From Pelagihabitans sp947500445 (GTDB taxonomy: Bacteria > Bacteroidota > Bacteroidia > Flavobacteriales > Flavobacteriaceae), in assembly GCF_050589625.1 (NCBI RefSeq), contig NZ_JBNGOP010000014.1, positions 62,001 through 126,000 of the forward strand: a stretch of 64,000 nt of DNA. Direction: 5' to 3'. Both the position numbers and the translations under genes were made by a program. The notes under the pieces are model-generated. The model was not told where the DNA came from. It searched no databases and was given only the letters and a program-made list of their open reading frames with translations. Below, piece by piece: positions 45,103 through 53,640 of this stretch. Position 1 is the first letter of the stretch, and each line of letters opens with the position of its first letter.

Positions 45103-45639
45103 TTATCCGCCTATTTCATTAAGGACACCCAAATACTTCTTTAGCTCTTTTTTAAAGACCTTGAAGTCGTTTAAGGGAACTTCCAAAATCAAATCGTTAA
45201 AATAACTATCGACTTCACTGAAACCAACACGAAAACGTGCCTTGGTATTGACGCTCATCAATTTCATGAGCAAGTTATCTTCTTTGTAATAATTGACCAA
45301 CAAATCATATTCCCGGCTTAAAAATTCCAAAGCATAACTGTTTTCGATAGCACCGTTCCATCCCAGGTCCTTATCGGAAAATACCGGGGTGGCATAGGGG
45401 GAGTTTTTATCATAATAACTCTTGTACCCTATTATTTTGACGGCATTGGGCCGAAGTGCATACTCTTCTTGAAACTGGAAAAAGACGTCCGAATTTTCAA
45501 ACTTGTCCATATCCACAATGCACCCGACCGAGGTAATTCCGTGGGACCGGTCCACCGGTACTACAGGGCGTTCCATGGCCGCTTTCAAAAACTTAACACC
45601 AGATTTATATTTCAGCTTATCTTTTATTCCTTTAAACAT
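45103..45639 (-). CDS. DUF6913-like conserved hypothetical protein
   Basis: 178 residues, no signal peptide. The pattern RSHGITSVGCIVDMDKFEN, then NSDVFFQFQ, a GAIENSYALEFLSREYDLLV segment and a C-terminal LILEVPLNDFKVFKKELKKY is shared by uncharacterised proteins of Flavobacteriia (DUF6913). Function unknown. It lies 6 bp downstream of a Cys-rich 33-codon ORF and may be co-transcribed with it. Confidence 0.75.
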   Translation of the reverse strand: MFKGIKDKLKYKSGVKFLKAAMERPVVPVDRSHGITSVGCIVDMDKFENSDVFFQFQEEYALRPNAVKIIGYKSYYDKNSPYATPVFSDKDLGWNGAIENSYALEFLSREYDLLVNYYKEDNLLMKLMSVNTKARFRVGFSEVDSYFNDLILEVPLNDFKVFKKELKKYLGVLNEIGG

Positions 45640-45645
45640 GTATTT

Positions 45646-45747
45646 TTACCATTTAAACCTGCAACCTTGTCCGTTGGCACATCGGGTCTTTATCCAATTG
45701 CATTGGAATAAAGTACCACCTGTTTCACCACAGGGTCGCAAGGGCAT
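45646..45747 (-). CDS. Cysteine-rich 33-residue microprotein (candidate)
   Basis: An ATG-to-TAA frame of 33 codons that begins MPLRPCGETGGTLFQC and ends CRFKW. Cysteines are at 6, 16, 23 and 29, with two Trp and many Gly, a composition unusual for a chance ORF. A perfect TACATTTG promoter box ends 6 nt before its ATG, which makes a leaderless mRNA likely. The stop is 6 bp before the DUF6913 gene. Four cysteines could hold a metal or disulfides. Not recognised as any known family; alternatively it is a leader peptide or part of an untranslated leader. Confidence 0.5.
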   Translation of the reverse strand: MPLRPCGETGGTLFQCNWIKTRCANGQGCRFKW

Positions 45748-45753
45748 ACAATA

Positions 45754-45761
45754 CAAATGTA
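45754..45761 (-). promoter_or_regulatory. -7 promoter element TACATTTG of the microprotein/DUF6913 pair
   Basis: A perfect TAnnTTTG, minus strand. A second perfect box, TATCTTTG, lies at 45787-45794. Confidence 0.55.
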
Positions 45762-45800
45762 AAGAATATCCTATCACCTGATGGGACAAAGATAAAAAGG

Positions 45801-46568
45801 ATGACTGTTTTAAAAATAAAACATTTTGTTGTTTCTGTAACAATATGTATGATGGCATCCTGTAAACCGGACGGTTACTCCTTACAAAAAATAACGGCAG
45901 AACAGCTCCCTATATTGGACACGATCGCAAAAATCGATTCCATCGACGCCATGATCTTCCCCTATCGTTCACGGATAGATGCGGTACTCGACAGTACCTT
46001 GGCCTATGCGCCCAACACCATTTCCAAGGACGACGGCAGCTACAATACTACCGCAGGCAATCTTTTGGCGGATTTAGTGTTGGAGCGTGCCAACCCGATA
46101 TATAAAAGCCGCACTTCCAATACCATCGATTTTGTGTTGCTCAACCACGGTGGTATACGATCTACTATTTCCAAAGGTCCGGTAAGCGCCCGGACGGCAT
46201 ACGAAGTGATGCCTTTTGAAAATTACATCGTGGTCGTAGAATTGCCCGGAACGGCCGTAAAGTCGCTTTTATCCTTTTTGATACGCTCAAAAAGAGCACA
46301 TCCCGTAGCGGGAGTCCAAATTGTTTTAAATAACGATGATACCATTCATCAGGTGACCATTGCCGGCAGACTTTTTAGCGAAACGGAAACGTACCATATT
46401 GCTACCAACGATTACCTAGTAAAGGGAGGCGACAACATGGGTTTCTTTGCCGATGCCACGGCTTTTCACCAGACCGATTATTTGGTCCGGAACGCCATAA
46501 TCGACTATTTTAAGGCCGTAGACACCATAGCCCCCAAGGTAGACGACCGGTTTTATAAAAGGAATTGA
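45801..46568 (+). CDS. 5'-Nucleotidase C-terminal domain lipoprotein
   Basis: 255 residues with lipobox MMASC (about Cys20). The rest matches the 5'-nucleotidase C-terminal (substrate-binding) domain: NTTAGNLLADLVLERANPIY, DFVLLNHGGIRSTISKGPVS, YEVMPFENYIVVVELPG and TNDYLVKGGDNMGFF. The catalytic metallophosphatase domain is absent here but is encoded as a separate protein at 46708. The two together make one split 5'-nucleotidase. Confidence 0.92.
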   Translation: MTVLKIKHFVVSVTICMMASCKPDGYSLQKITAEQLPILDTIAKIDSIDAMIFPYRSRIDAVLDSTLAYAPNTISKDDGSYNTTAGNLLADLVLERANPIYKSRTSNTIDFVLLNHGGIRSTISKGPVSARTAYEVMPFENYIVVVELPGTAVKSLLSFLIRSKRAHPVAGVQIVLNNDDTIHQVTIAGRLFSETETYHIATNDYLVKGGDNMGFFADATAFHQTDYLVRNAIIDYFKAVDTIAPKVDDRFYKRN

Positions 46569-46707
46569 GATTTACAAAAATATTGAACACCCAATAGAAG
46601 AATTAACCCCTTAGTGGGATTCGGGCACCAAAAACGAAGCATGTGCCATGAAATGAGCAGAAATTTTTAGTTTTCTCATTTTTAGCAGACTACAAAACCT
46701 CAAACGG

Positions 46708-47619
46708 ATGAAAAGAAGAACGTTTATCAAGGATGTTTCGGCAGCGGGAAGCTTGGCGCTAAGCGGTCTTTCCTTAGCGTCGTGCAAGGAGGACCTACCC
46801 AAAAAAAAGCTGACCATTTTACATACCAATGATGTACACAGTCATATCGACCCCTTTCCTTCGGAACATAGCGAATTTCCGGGAATGGGCGGTCTGGCGC
46901 GACGGGCGGCATTGGTAGAAACAATCCGTAACGAAAATCCGAACACCTTGCTATTGGATGCCGGCGACATTTTTCAGGGAACCCCCTACTTCAATTTTTA
47001 TGGGGGCGAGCTGGAATTCAAACTAATGTCCAAACTAAGGTACGATGCCGCCACAATAGGAAATCACGACTTTGACAATGGCATCGACGGACTTTTGGCC
47101 CAACTGCCCAATGCGACGTTCGAGCTGTTATCGGCCAATTACGATTTTCGCAACACCGTGCTCGATGGGCATGTAAAGCCGTACCGCACCTATTTTATGG
47201 ATGGCATCAAAGTAGGCATCTACGGCCTTGGTATTCAATTGGAAGGTTTGGTCACCCATTCACTCTATAAAGAAACAAAGTCGCTCGACCCTTATGAAAT
47301 TGCCTGGGATTGCGAACAGCACCTTAAAAACGATGAGCAATGCGATGTCATTATCTGCTTGTCCCATCTGGGCTATCGGTACCCAAACGAAAACAGGCCC
47401 AACGACCTAAAACTGGCAGCCAAAACCGCACACACCAACCTGATCATCGGTGGGCATACACACACTTTTTTGGAAAGACCCACCATCGCGAAAAACCGTA
47501 TCGGCAATGATGTTCTGGTCAATCAAGTTGGGTGTTTCGGGCTTCAATTGGGAAGAATCGATTTTTATTTTGATGCCCTAAAAAACAGCACCTCCAAAGG
47601 GGTAAGCATTAGCGTGTAA
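46708..47619 (+). CDS. 5'-Nucleotidase metallophosphatase domain protein (Tat substrate)
   Basis: 303 residues. The N-terminus MKRRTFIKDVSAAGSLAL has a twin-arginine motif (RRTFIK) and a lipobox-like LASC. Catalytic metal ligands: HTNDVHSH (Asp, His), DAGDIFQG, GNHDFD, and GGHTHTF. It hydrolyses nucleotides or related phosphate esters outside the cytoplasm, using the C-terminal domain protein encoded 140 bp upstream as its probable partner. The GNAT gene follows after 2 bp. Confidence 0.93.
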   Translation: MKRRTFIKDVSAAGSLALSGLSLASCKEDLPKKKLTILHTNDVHSHIDPFPSEHSEFPGMGGLARRAALVETIRNENPNTLLLDAGDIFQGTPYFNFYGGELEFKLMSKLRYDAATIGNHDFDNGIDGLLAQLPNATFELLSANYDFRNTVLDGHVKPYRTYFMDGIKVGIYGLGIQLEGLVTHSLYKETKSLDPYEIAWDCEQHLKNDEQCDVIICLSHLGYRYPNENRPNDLKLAAKTAHTNLIIGGHTHTFLERPTIAKNRIGNDVLVNQVGCFGLQLGRIDFYFDALKNSTSKGVSISV

Positions 47620-47621
47620 CC

Positions 47622-48098
47622 ATGACCATACAGTTCTTAAAGACCAATGCCAAAAATGAGGACTTCATTAAACTGGTGGCACAATTGGATACCGATTTGG
47701 CGACCCGAGATGGAGCGGACCATTCGTTTTACCATCAATTTAACGGTATCGACCGATTGGAACATTGTTTGGTAGCCTATTACAACCACAAGGCGGTAGG
47801 CTGTGGCGCCCTTAAAACGTTTGACCCTACCACCCTTGAAGTAAAAAGGATGTACGTATTGCCCGATTTTCGTGGAAAAGGTATCGCCACAAAAGTGTTG
47901 ACCGCACTGGAAGTATGGACAAAAGCATTGGGTTTTCACCATTGCCTACTGGAAACCGGAAAACGACAACCGGAAGCCATCGCCCTTTATCAAAAAAACG
48001 GCTATGTCATCGTTCCCAACTACCCTCCCTATGAGGGCGTCCAAAACAGCCTTTGTTTTAGAAAAACTGTTCACGGCCAAACCAACAAGAATTCCTGA
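47622..48098 (+). CDS. GNAT family N-acetyltransferase
   Basis: 158 residues. Acetyl-CoA-binding motif A is VKRMYVLPDFRGKGIATKVL, followed by HHCLLETGKRQPEAIALYQK and GYVIVPNYPPY. The acceptor is unknown. It starts 2 bp after the nucleotidase gene, and its TGA stop overlaps the CTG that probably starts the next gene. Confidence 0.93.
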   Translation: MTIQFLKTNAKNEDFIKLVAQLDTDLATRDGADHSFYHQFNGIDRLEHCLVAYYNHKAVGCGALKTFDPTTLEVKRMYVLPDFRGKGIATKVLTALEVWTKALGFHHCLLETGKRQPEAIALYQKNGYVIVPNYPPYEGVQNSLCFRKTVHGQTNKNS

Positions 48099-48349
48099 CT
48101 TTTTACGTAAGCACTTCCAGGTGGTACATTGCTATAGTTCCTATAATACCTGCTCTATGCTATTTGGTCGATGGTTTAATCCAAAAGGATGTAATAAAAG
48201 GCATCCGCTACCTCGTCGGCTTTTTGCTTGCACTAGTGCTGCTATGGATAGGATTGCGCCTTTTTTGGGTTTGGTTCGCGCTATCGCCCCCAATTTTGAT
48301 TCCGCTGATTTTGATTGCAAACCGCGTCGTCAGAAGGGCGATTATTTAG
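48095..48349 (+). CDS. Small membrane protein, probable CTG start
   Basis: 84 codons. The frame stays open from 48062 with no ATG or GTG. The best start is CTG 48095, which overlaps the GNAT stop as CTGA, mirroring the usual ATGA coupling. A TTG at 48164 would remove the first membrane helix. Predicted helices: WYIAIVPIIPALCYLV, IRYLVGFLLALVLLWIGL and a third to RVVRRAII. The positively charged end is C-terminal. Function unknown. Ends 4 bp inside the facing gene. Confidence 0.6.
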   Translation: MTFYVSTSRWYIAIVPIIPALCYLVDGLIQKDVIKGIRYLVGFLLALVLLWIGLRLFWVWFALSPPILIPLILIANRVVRRAII

Positions 48350-48651
48350 TCCGATGTCAACACGAAGGCTACCAACTGCAAATGCTCGGTTTTCAAGTCT
48401 ACCGTGGGGTACGGTTTTCCCGCCTTACGATACCAATAGCCCGCATTGAACGCATCACCTTCTTTACGGTGCAGGTAGGCGTGGATCCAACTTCCCAAAC
48501 CAGTGTGCATGTCCTGGGCAATGTTATGGGAGGCTTCCCAGTCGTCCTTGGCATCGAACCAAAGCGCTTTTAAACCTTCGGGCCAATGAAGCGGCACTTC
48601 CCTGAGCCGTAGCGAATCTTGAAAGTCTTGAATATTTTGAGGTGGTTCCAT
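48346..48651 (-). CDS. Conserved hypothetical protein
   Basis: 101 residues from ATG 48651 (MEPPQNIQDFQDSL); another ATG 12 bp upstream is possible. The conserved core is LKALWFDAKDDWEASHNIAQ and SWIHAYLHRKEGDAFNAGYW, which matches a widely distributed uncharacterised bacterial family. Cytoplasmic, no signal peptide. Lies 19 bp after the M23 peptidase gene on the same strand and faces the small membrane protein. Confidence 0.82.
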   Translation of the reverse strand: MEPPQNIQDFQDSLRLREVPLHWPEGLKALWFDAKDDWEASHNIAQDMHTGLGSWIHAYLHRKEGDAFNAGYWYRKAGKPYPTVDLKTEHLQLVAFVLTSD

Positions 48652-48670
48652 TGGCCTTAGCATTTATTTT

Positions 48671-49252
48671 TCACGGACGCAACCAAACATCCGGATTCAA
48701 ATAAAACATTTTTTTCCATCCCTGCACCGCTTCATCATCATATAAATGTGGATAGGGAAATGGGGTTGTTATCGCATAATGCAAATGTGGTGGTTTGCCA
48801 ACGGCATTTCCCGTATCCCCGACAGAACCGATGACCGCCCCGGCACTCAGTGGTTTAAAGACCGTTGTTTTGATATCGTTCAAGTGCGCATAATAATGAA
48901 AACGCCACTTTGGCCCCAATACCATAACGGACTTCCCCCCTTTTCCCCCTTCGTGAACGTACACCACAATTCCTTGGGTAGCCGACAGTACATCGGTACC
49001 CTTTTCGGCAAAAATATCGATTCCTTTATGGGTAATGGAACTGCCCCACGGATAGGCCCAAAACGATTTTTTGTTCCAACTGGTCAAGCTCGCGCCCCGA
49101 ACGGGTACTACCATACGTTGTGGTATCAAAAAACCGGCTCCTAGCACCAAAAAAGGCACCCATAACCATTTGCGCAGCGATCGGTTTCGAAACAAAAAAG
49201 CCAAGGTGGTCAATACTGCCAGCCAAAAACGTCGGGTAGTGTTGGTAATCAT
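48671..49252 (-). CDS. M23 family metallopeptidase
   Basis: 193 residues with an N-terminal membrane anchor (KWLWVPFLVLGAGFLIPQ). The LytM-type zinc site is seen in SITHKGIDIFAEKGTDV, GKSVMVLGPKWRFHYYAHLN and GNAVGKPPHLHYAI. Such enzymes cleave peptidoglycan cross-bridges. Transcribed toward the small hypothetical gene at 48346. Confidence 0.9.
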   Translation of the reverse strand: MITNTTRRFWLAVLTTLAFLFRNRSLRKWLWVPFLVLGAGFLIPQRMVVPVRGASLTSWNKKSFWAYPWGSSITHKGIDIFAEKGTDVLSATQGIVVYVHEGGKGGKSVMVLGPKWRFHYYAHLNDIKTTVFKPLSAGAVIGSVGDTGNAVGKPPHLHYAITTPFPYPHLYDDEAVQGWKKMFYLNPDVWLRP

Positions 49253-49490
49253 TTCGTCATTCGTTAAACCAAGGGTATCCCTAGTAAATTATCTCGGGGC
49301 AAGCCCACGAGGCATTAAAAGGAACTGTCCTTTACCATTTCGAAGCAAGCATCGGGGTATGAAACCCACTTGTGGAAATCAAGCTTTTTTGACAATGGCG
49401 TTGTTTCAAAACAAGAAACAAAATCGACCGGAGTTCCTTAGCATATCGTCCCATGCTCCGTTTTAGCCCGAACACCCTAAAAAGCTAAAC
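49253..49490. other. Intergenic stretch between ligA and the M23 peptidase gene
   Basis: 238 bp, containing a small hairpin AAAGGA-ACTG-TCCTTT near 49319-49334 but no recognisable promoter box or gene. Confidence 0.5.
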
Positions 49491-51488
49491 TCAGTTAACC
49501 ATTTGCAAAAACTCCTGTTCCGAGATAATGGGAACCCCCAATTTTTCCGCCTTGGTTCGTTTACTGGGTCCCATTTTGTCGCCGGCAACCAAATATGCGG
49601 TATTCGAGGAGATACTGGAACCTACTTTACCCCCATTGTCTTCGATCAGTTTTTTTAGTTCGTTTCGTCCGATGGTTTCAAAAACCCCCGAAACGACAAT
49701 GGTTCGTCCTTTCAATTTATCGGTTTGATGCTGCAACTGTTCCTCCGATATGGAGAACTGTACCCCATGGCGTTTAAGTCGGTCGATGATGGCCCTGTTG
49801 GTAGCATTTCCAAAAAATTCGAGAACGGATTTTGCGATACGTTCCCCTATTTCGTCGACCGCTACAAGCGCTTCCTCTGTCGCTTCGGATAATGCATCTA
49901 TATTTTTGTAGGCCCTAGCCAGTTTTTTTGCTACGGTTTCCCCAACAAAGCGGATACCCAAGGCGAAAAGGACCCGCTCAAAAGGAATTTGTACCGATGC
50001 CGCTACCCCTGCGACGAGATTGGCTGCGGATTTTTCCGCCATACGTTCCAACGGCATAAGCTGTTCTTTGGTCAGTTCGTAAAAATCCGCATAATTGGTG
50101 ACCAAGCCTTCCTTGAACAATAGGGTTACGGTCTCGCTCCCCATTCCTTCGATATCCATCGCTTTTCTGGAAATATAGTGCTGCATGCGTCCCGTAATCT
50201 GCGGTGGACAACCATAATAGTTCACGCAATAGTGCTTTGCATCCCCTTCGGTACGCTCCAATTCACTATCACATTCGGGACAGTGTGTAATGTATGCCGT
50301 CGGTTTCGAACCCTCGGGCCTTCTGGTAAAATCTACCTGAACGATCTTGGGGATGATCTCCCCTCCTTTTTCAACAAAAACGGTATCCCCTTCGCGAATA
50401 TCGAATTTTGCAATTTGGTCGGCATTGTGCAATGAGGCCCGTTTTACCGTGGTTCCCGCGAGAAGCACAGGTTCCAGGTTCGCGACCGGGGTAATGGCCC
50501 CGGTACGGCCTACTTGATATGAAATCTCCCTCAAAACAGTGGTCGCCTGTTCCGCCTTAAACTTATAGGCCATGGCCCATCGGGGCGATTTGGAAGTAAA
50601 CCCAAGTTCTTCCTGTTGTTGAAGGTCGTTTACTTTGATAACGACACCATCCGTTTCATAAGGCAACTCGTGGCGATGTACGTCCCAATACGCGACAAAA
50701 TCCATAATCTCCCCCACCGTTTTACAATGTTTGGCTACCGATGGTACTTTGAACCCCCATTCCCTTGCTTTTTCCAGCATTTGCCATTGTGAGGTGATTC
50801 CTGTGTTCCGGCCAACGATACCATAAAGCAAACAATCCAGTGGGCGCTGCGCAGTTATGGCGCTATCTTGAAGTTTTAAACTTCCCGAAGCGGTATTCCT
50901 TGGATTCATATAGGGCTCTTCCCCATTGGCGATACGTTCCTCGTTCATTTTGGCAAAACCCTCGAACGGCAATACGATTTCGCCCCTAATATCAAATTTT
51001 TCAGGATAGTCCCCTTTTAACCGCAACGGAACGGAATTGATGGTTTTTACATTGGTCGTAACATCGTCTCCCTGGGTACCGTCGCCCCGGGTCACCGCCC
51101 TTATCAACTCCCCGTTTTCATAGGTAAGGCTTATGGAAGCGCCATCATACTTCAGCTCGCAGGTAAACGTCACATCCACGTCGCCAAGTCCCCTTTGAAT
51201 GCGTTTCTCCCAATCTTCCAAATCTTCTTTTGAATAGGAATTGTCGAGCGAATACATCCGATGGTCATGAACCACCGTATCGAAGTTTTTGGTGACCCCA
51301 CCGCCGACCCGCAAAGTGGGCGAGGTAGCATCATAAAATTGAGGGTTGGCCGCTTCCAAGTCTTGAAGGGCCTTTAACTTCATATCGAACTCATAATCGG
51401 AAATGGTCGGACGGTCCAACACATAATAATTATGGTTGTGTATCCGTAACTCGTTTCGTAATTCGGTCAGCTGTGCTTCAATGTCCAT
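49491..51488 (-). CDS. ligA: NAD-dependent DNA ligase LigA
   Basis: 665 residues. Adenylation site CELKYDGASISL (KxDG lysine), OB-fold region, Cys4 zinc finger (CPECDSEL ... HYCVNYYGC), helix-hairpin-helix repeats and a C-terminal BRCT domain (LKGRTIVVSGVF onward). Seals nicks in replication and repair. Full length, no anomalies; monocistronic or first of a pair with prmC 36 bp upstream. Confidence 0.98.
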   Translation of the reverse strand: MDIEAQLTELRNELRIHNHNYYVLDRPTISDYEFDMKLKALQDLEAANPQFYDATSPTLRVGGGVTKNFDTVVHDHRMYSLDNSYSKEDLEDWEKRIQRGLGDVDVTFTCELKYDGASISLTYENGELIRAVTRGDGTQGDDVTTNVKTINSVPLRLKGDYPEKFDIRGEIVLPFEGFAKMNEERIANGEEPYMNPRNTASGSLKLQDSAITAQRPLDCLLYGIVGRNTGITSQWQMLEKAREWGFKVPSVAKHCKTVGEIMDFVAYWDVHRHELPYETDGVVIKVNDLQQQEELGFTSKSPRWAMAYKFKAEQATTVLREISYQVGRTGAITPVANLEPVLLAGTTVKRASLHNADQIAKFDIREGDTVFVEKGGEIIPKIVQVDFTRRPEGSKPTAYITHCPECDSELERTEGDAKHYCVNYYGCPPQITGRMQHYISRKAMDIEGMGSETVTLLFKEGLVTNYADFYELTKEQLMPLERMAEKSAANLVAGVAASVQIPFERVLFALGIRFVGETVAKKLARAYKNIDALSEATEEALVAVDEIGERIAKSVLEFFGNATNRAIIDRLKRHGVQFSISEEQLQHQTDKLKGRTIVVSGVFETIGRNELKKLIEDNGGKVGSSISSNTAYLVAGDKMGPSKRTKAEKLGVPIISEQEFLQMVN

Positions 51489-51524
51489 ATCCTTTCGAAT
51501 GGGTTTAGTTTGTCTTGATATTTT

Positions 51525-52451
51525 TTACGGCATATTGGTTACGGTACCTTTTAGCATCCTAGGATTCCCGTAAAGGTCGTTTCGCAATTCAATATCCATA
51601 AAATTATGCTCCTGTAAAAGCTGTTCGGTCTCTTTCGGGAGATATTGGTTAATTTCCAAAAACAAGGTGCCGTTTTGGGCAAGATTAAGTGCCGCGAAAC
51701 CGATAATTTTTTTATAAAAAATCAAAGGGTCCTCATCTGGCACGAACAATGCCAAATCGGGTTCAAAATCAAGCACGTTAGCCTGCATTTGTTTTTTTTC
51801 ACTTTCCCGTACATAAGGAGGGTTGGACACGATAACATCGAACCGAAGTCCAAGATCGTTTAGTGTACGGATATCTGCCTGTACCGTTTTAACATCCACC
51901 TTGTTCCTTTGGGCATTGCGTTCGGCCAATGCCAAGGCCGGCTCGGAGACATCGAGCGCATATACGGTACTTCCCTGTAGGTATTTTGCCAGTGAAACCG
52001 CTATACAACCACTCCCAGTACCGATATCCAACATGAGGGTTTCTTCCCTTTTCGATTGCGTTTCCATGGCCGCGTCCCCTTGTGCCGATGCCGTCGAATC
52101 TTTGGTATCGCCCACATGCCCCTTGTATGTTTCCAAAATCCAGTTGACCAGCTCCTCGGTTTCCGGACGGGGAATCAGCACGTTTTCGTCCACTAAAAAA
52201 TCCAATCCCATAAACTCCGTATTCCCCATTATGTATTGCACCGGCCGGTGGTTACGCAATTCGGATAGGGCATGGAACAAGGGTTTTTCCTGTGCTTTGG
52301 TCAGCTGTCGTTTTGGGTCTAACGCCAGTACAAAACGTGGAAAATCAAAGTAATGATCGATCAACAGGAAAAAAAAACTATCCACTTCCTCCACCGGATA
52401 ATGCGCATCCAACTCCTTGTGAAAAATGTTTTTTACTTCGCTCAACAACAT
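51525..52451 (-). CDS. prmC: Release factor glutamine methyltransferase PrmC
   Basis: 308 residues from ATG 52451; an ATG 36 bp upstream would add 12 non-conserved residues. N-terminal helical domain, IPRPETEELVNWIL, SAM motif LDIGTGSGCIAVSL and the catalytic VSNPPYVRES. It methylates the Gln of the GGQ motif in release factors. Between the two domains an extra polar segment (TKDSTASAQGDAAMETQS) lengthens the linker by roughly 20 residues. Confidence 0.95.
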   Translation of the reverse strand: MLLSEVKNIFHKELDAHYPVEEVDSFFFLLIDHYFDFPRFVLALDPKRQLTKAQEKPLFHALSELRNHRPVQYIMGNTEFMGLDFLVDENVLIPRPETEELVNWILETYKGHVGDTKDSTASAQGDAAMETQSKREETLMLDIGTGSGCIAVSLAKYLQGSTVYALDVSEPALALAERNAQRNKVDVKTVQADIRTLNDLGLRFDVIVSNPPYVRESEKKQMQANVLDFEPDLALFVPDEDPLIFYKKIIGFAALNLAQNGTLFLEINQYLPKETEQLLQEHNFMDIELRNDLYGNPRMLKGTVTNMP

Positions 52452-52521
52452 ATCGGATCCACTTGAACCCAGCACTTCAACAGGCATTAAAAGTCCATCG
52501 AAACGTCTCGGTTTATTGTTC

Positions 52522-52529
52522 TATTTTTG
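52522..52529 (+). promoter_or_regulatory. -7 promoter element TATTTTTG of the ribD run
   Basis: A perfect TAnnTTTG, ~56 bp upstream of ribD on the plus strand. Confidence 0.55.
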
Positions 52530-52584
52530 TGTCCGTGAAGATACTGAGAATGCAGGCAATCCTAAAAATCCTATCGCATAAAAA

Positions 52585-53640
52585 ATGACGTACACTACGG
52601 ATGAAAAATATATGTTACGGTGTATTGAAATTGCCAAAAACGGGATCGGCACCACGGCACCAAACCCTTCCGTAGGGGCAATCGTCGTACACAATGGTAA
52701 AATTATCGGGGAAGGCTTCACCAGTCCTTTTGGCGGTGCGCATGCCGAGGTAAACGCCATTGGTTCGGTAAAAAATAAAGCCTTGTTGCCGCATAGTACA
52801 CTTTACGTGACCTTGGAACCCTGCTCCCACCATGGAAAAACTCCGCCTTGTGCCGACCTGGTACTGCGGCATAATATCCCCCGAGTGGTCATCGGACTTA
52901 AGGATCCCCACATTAAAGTGGCGGGCGAGGGAATACAAAAACTAAAGGATGGCGGGTGCGAGGTACATACGGGAATAATGGAAAAAGCCTGTAGGCTACA
53001 CCACAAACGGTTTTTAAAATTTCATGAGGAACACCGACCGTACATCATTTTAAAATGGGCACAAACATCGGATGGTTTTATGGCACCTGAAAGCCATGAA
53101 AGGGATAGTACTGCGCAACCGTACTGGATAACCAATAAGGCATCCCGACAGCGAGTCCACTTTTGGCGCAGCCAAGAGCAAGGGATACTGGTAGGTACCA
53201 ATACCGTTCTGGCGGACAACCCTAAACTGAACGTTCGGTTATGGTCGGGAAAAGGCCCGATACCGTTGGTTACGGACAGGCTTTTGAAAATACCAAGCGA
53301 TTTTAATGTGCTGAACGGCGCGGTTCCGGCTATCGTACTTACGGAAACGGCAGACAAGAAGCGGTATACCAAAGAAAATACCTATGCCATGATCGATTTT
53401 TCGAAGCCATTGCCGGAACAGATCTGTAACCAGTGCTATAAGGCCTCGATCACCAGCCTATTTATCGAGGGCGGTGCGCGGACGCTGCGAAGCTTTATCA
53501 ACAGCGACCTTTGGGACGAGGCTAGGGTGTTTACCGGAAATCAGTCGTTTCAGGAAGGGCTGAAAGCACCTACGCTCCCTATAGCACCGACCGTTACCGA
53601 AAAGTTGAATGACGACATACTGAACATATATTATAGATGA
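52585..53640 (+). CDS. ribD: Bifunctional riboflavin biosynthesis protein RibD
   Basis: 351 residues. N-terminal deaminase with zinc site HAEVNAIG and PCSHHGKTPPCAD. C-terminal reductase from ~150 (RPYIILKWAQTSDGFMAPES, SLFIEGGARTLRSFI). Catalyses the deamination and reduction steps after GTP cyclohydrolase II. ATGA overlap with the next gene. Confidence 0.96.
   Translation: MTYTTDEKYMLRCIEIAKNGIGTTAPNPSVGAIVVHNGKIIGEGFTSPFGGAHAEVNAIGSVKNKALLPHSTLYVTLEPCSHHGKTPPCADLVLRHNIPRVVIGLKDPHIKVAGEGIQKLKDGGCEVHTGIMEKACRLHHKRFLKFHEEHRPYIILKWAQTSDGFMAPESHERDSTAQPYWITNKASRQRVHFWRSQEQGILVGTNTVLADNPKLNVRLWSGKGPIPLVTDRLLKIPSDFNVLNGAVPAIVLTETADKKRYTKENTYAMIDFSKPLPEQICNQCYKASITSLFIEGGARTLRSFINSDLWDEARVFTGNQSFQEGLKAPTLPIAPTVTEKLNDDILNIYYR

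Noticed and set aside
45646..45750. tRNA-like look of the sequence upstream of the DUF6913 gene (GTGGTGAAACAGGTGG, a stem around TCCAAT/ATTGGA)
   Set aside because: No complete cloverleaf, no proper acceptor stem and no T-arm with GTTCNANNC; it is better explained as the Cys-rich ORF.
48004..48573. 189-codon plus-strand ORF overlapping several genes
   Set aside because: It runs through the GNAT and membrane-protein frames and antisense to a conserved gene; it is a shadow ORF.
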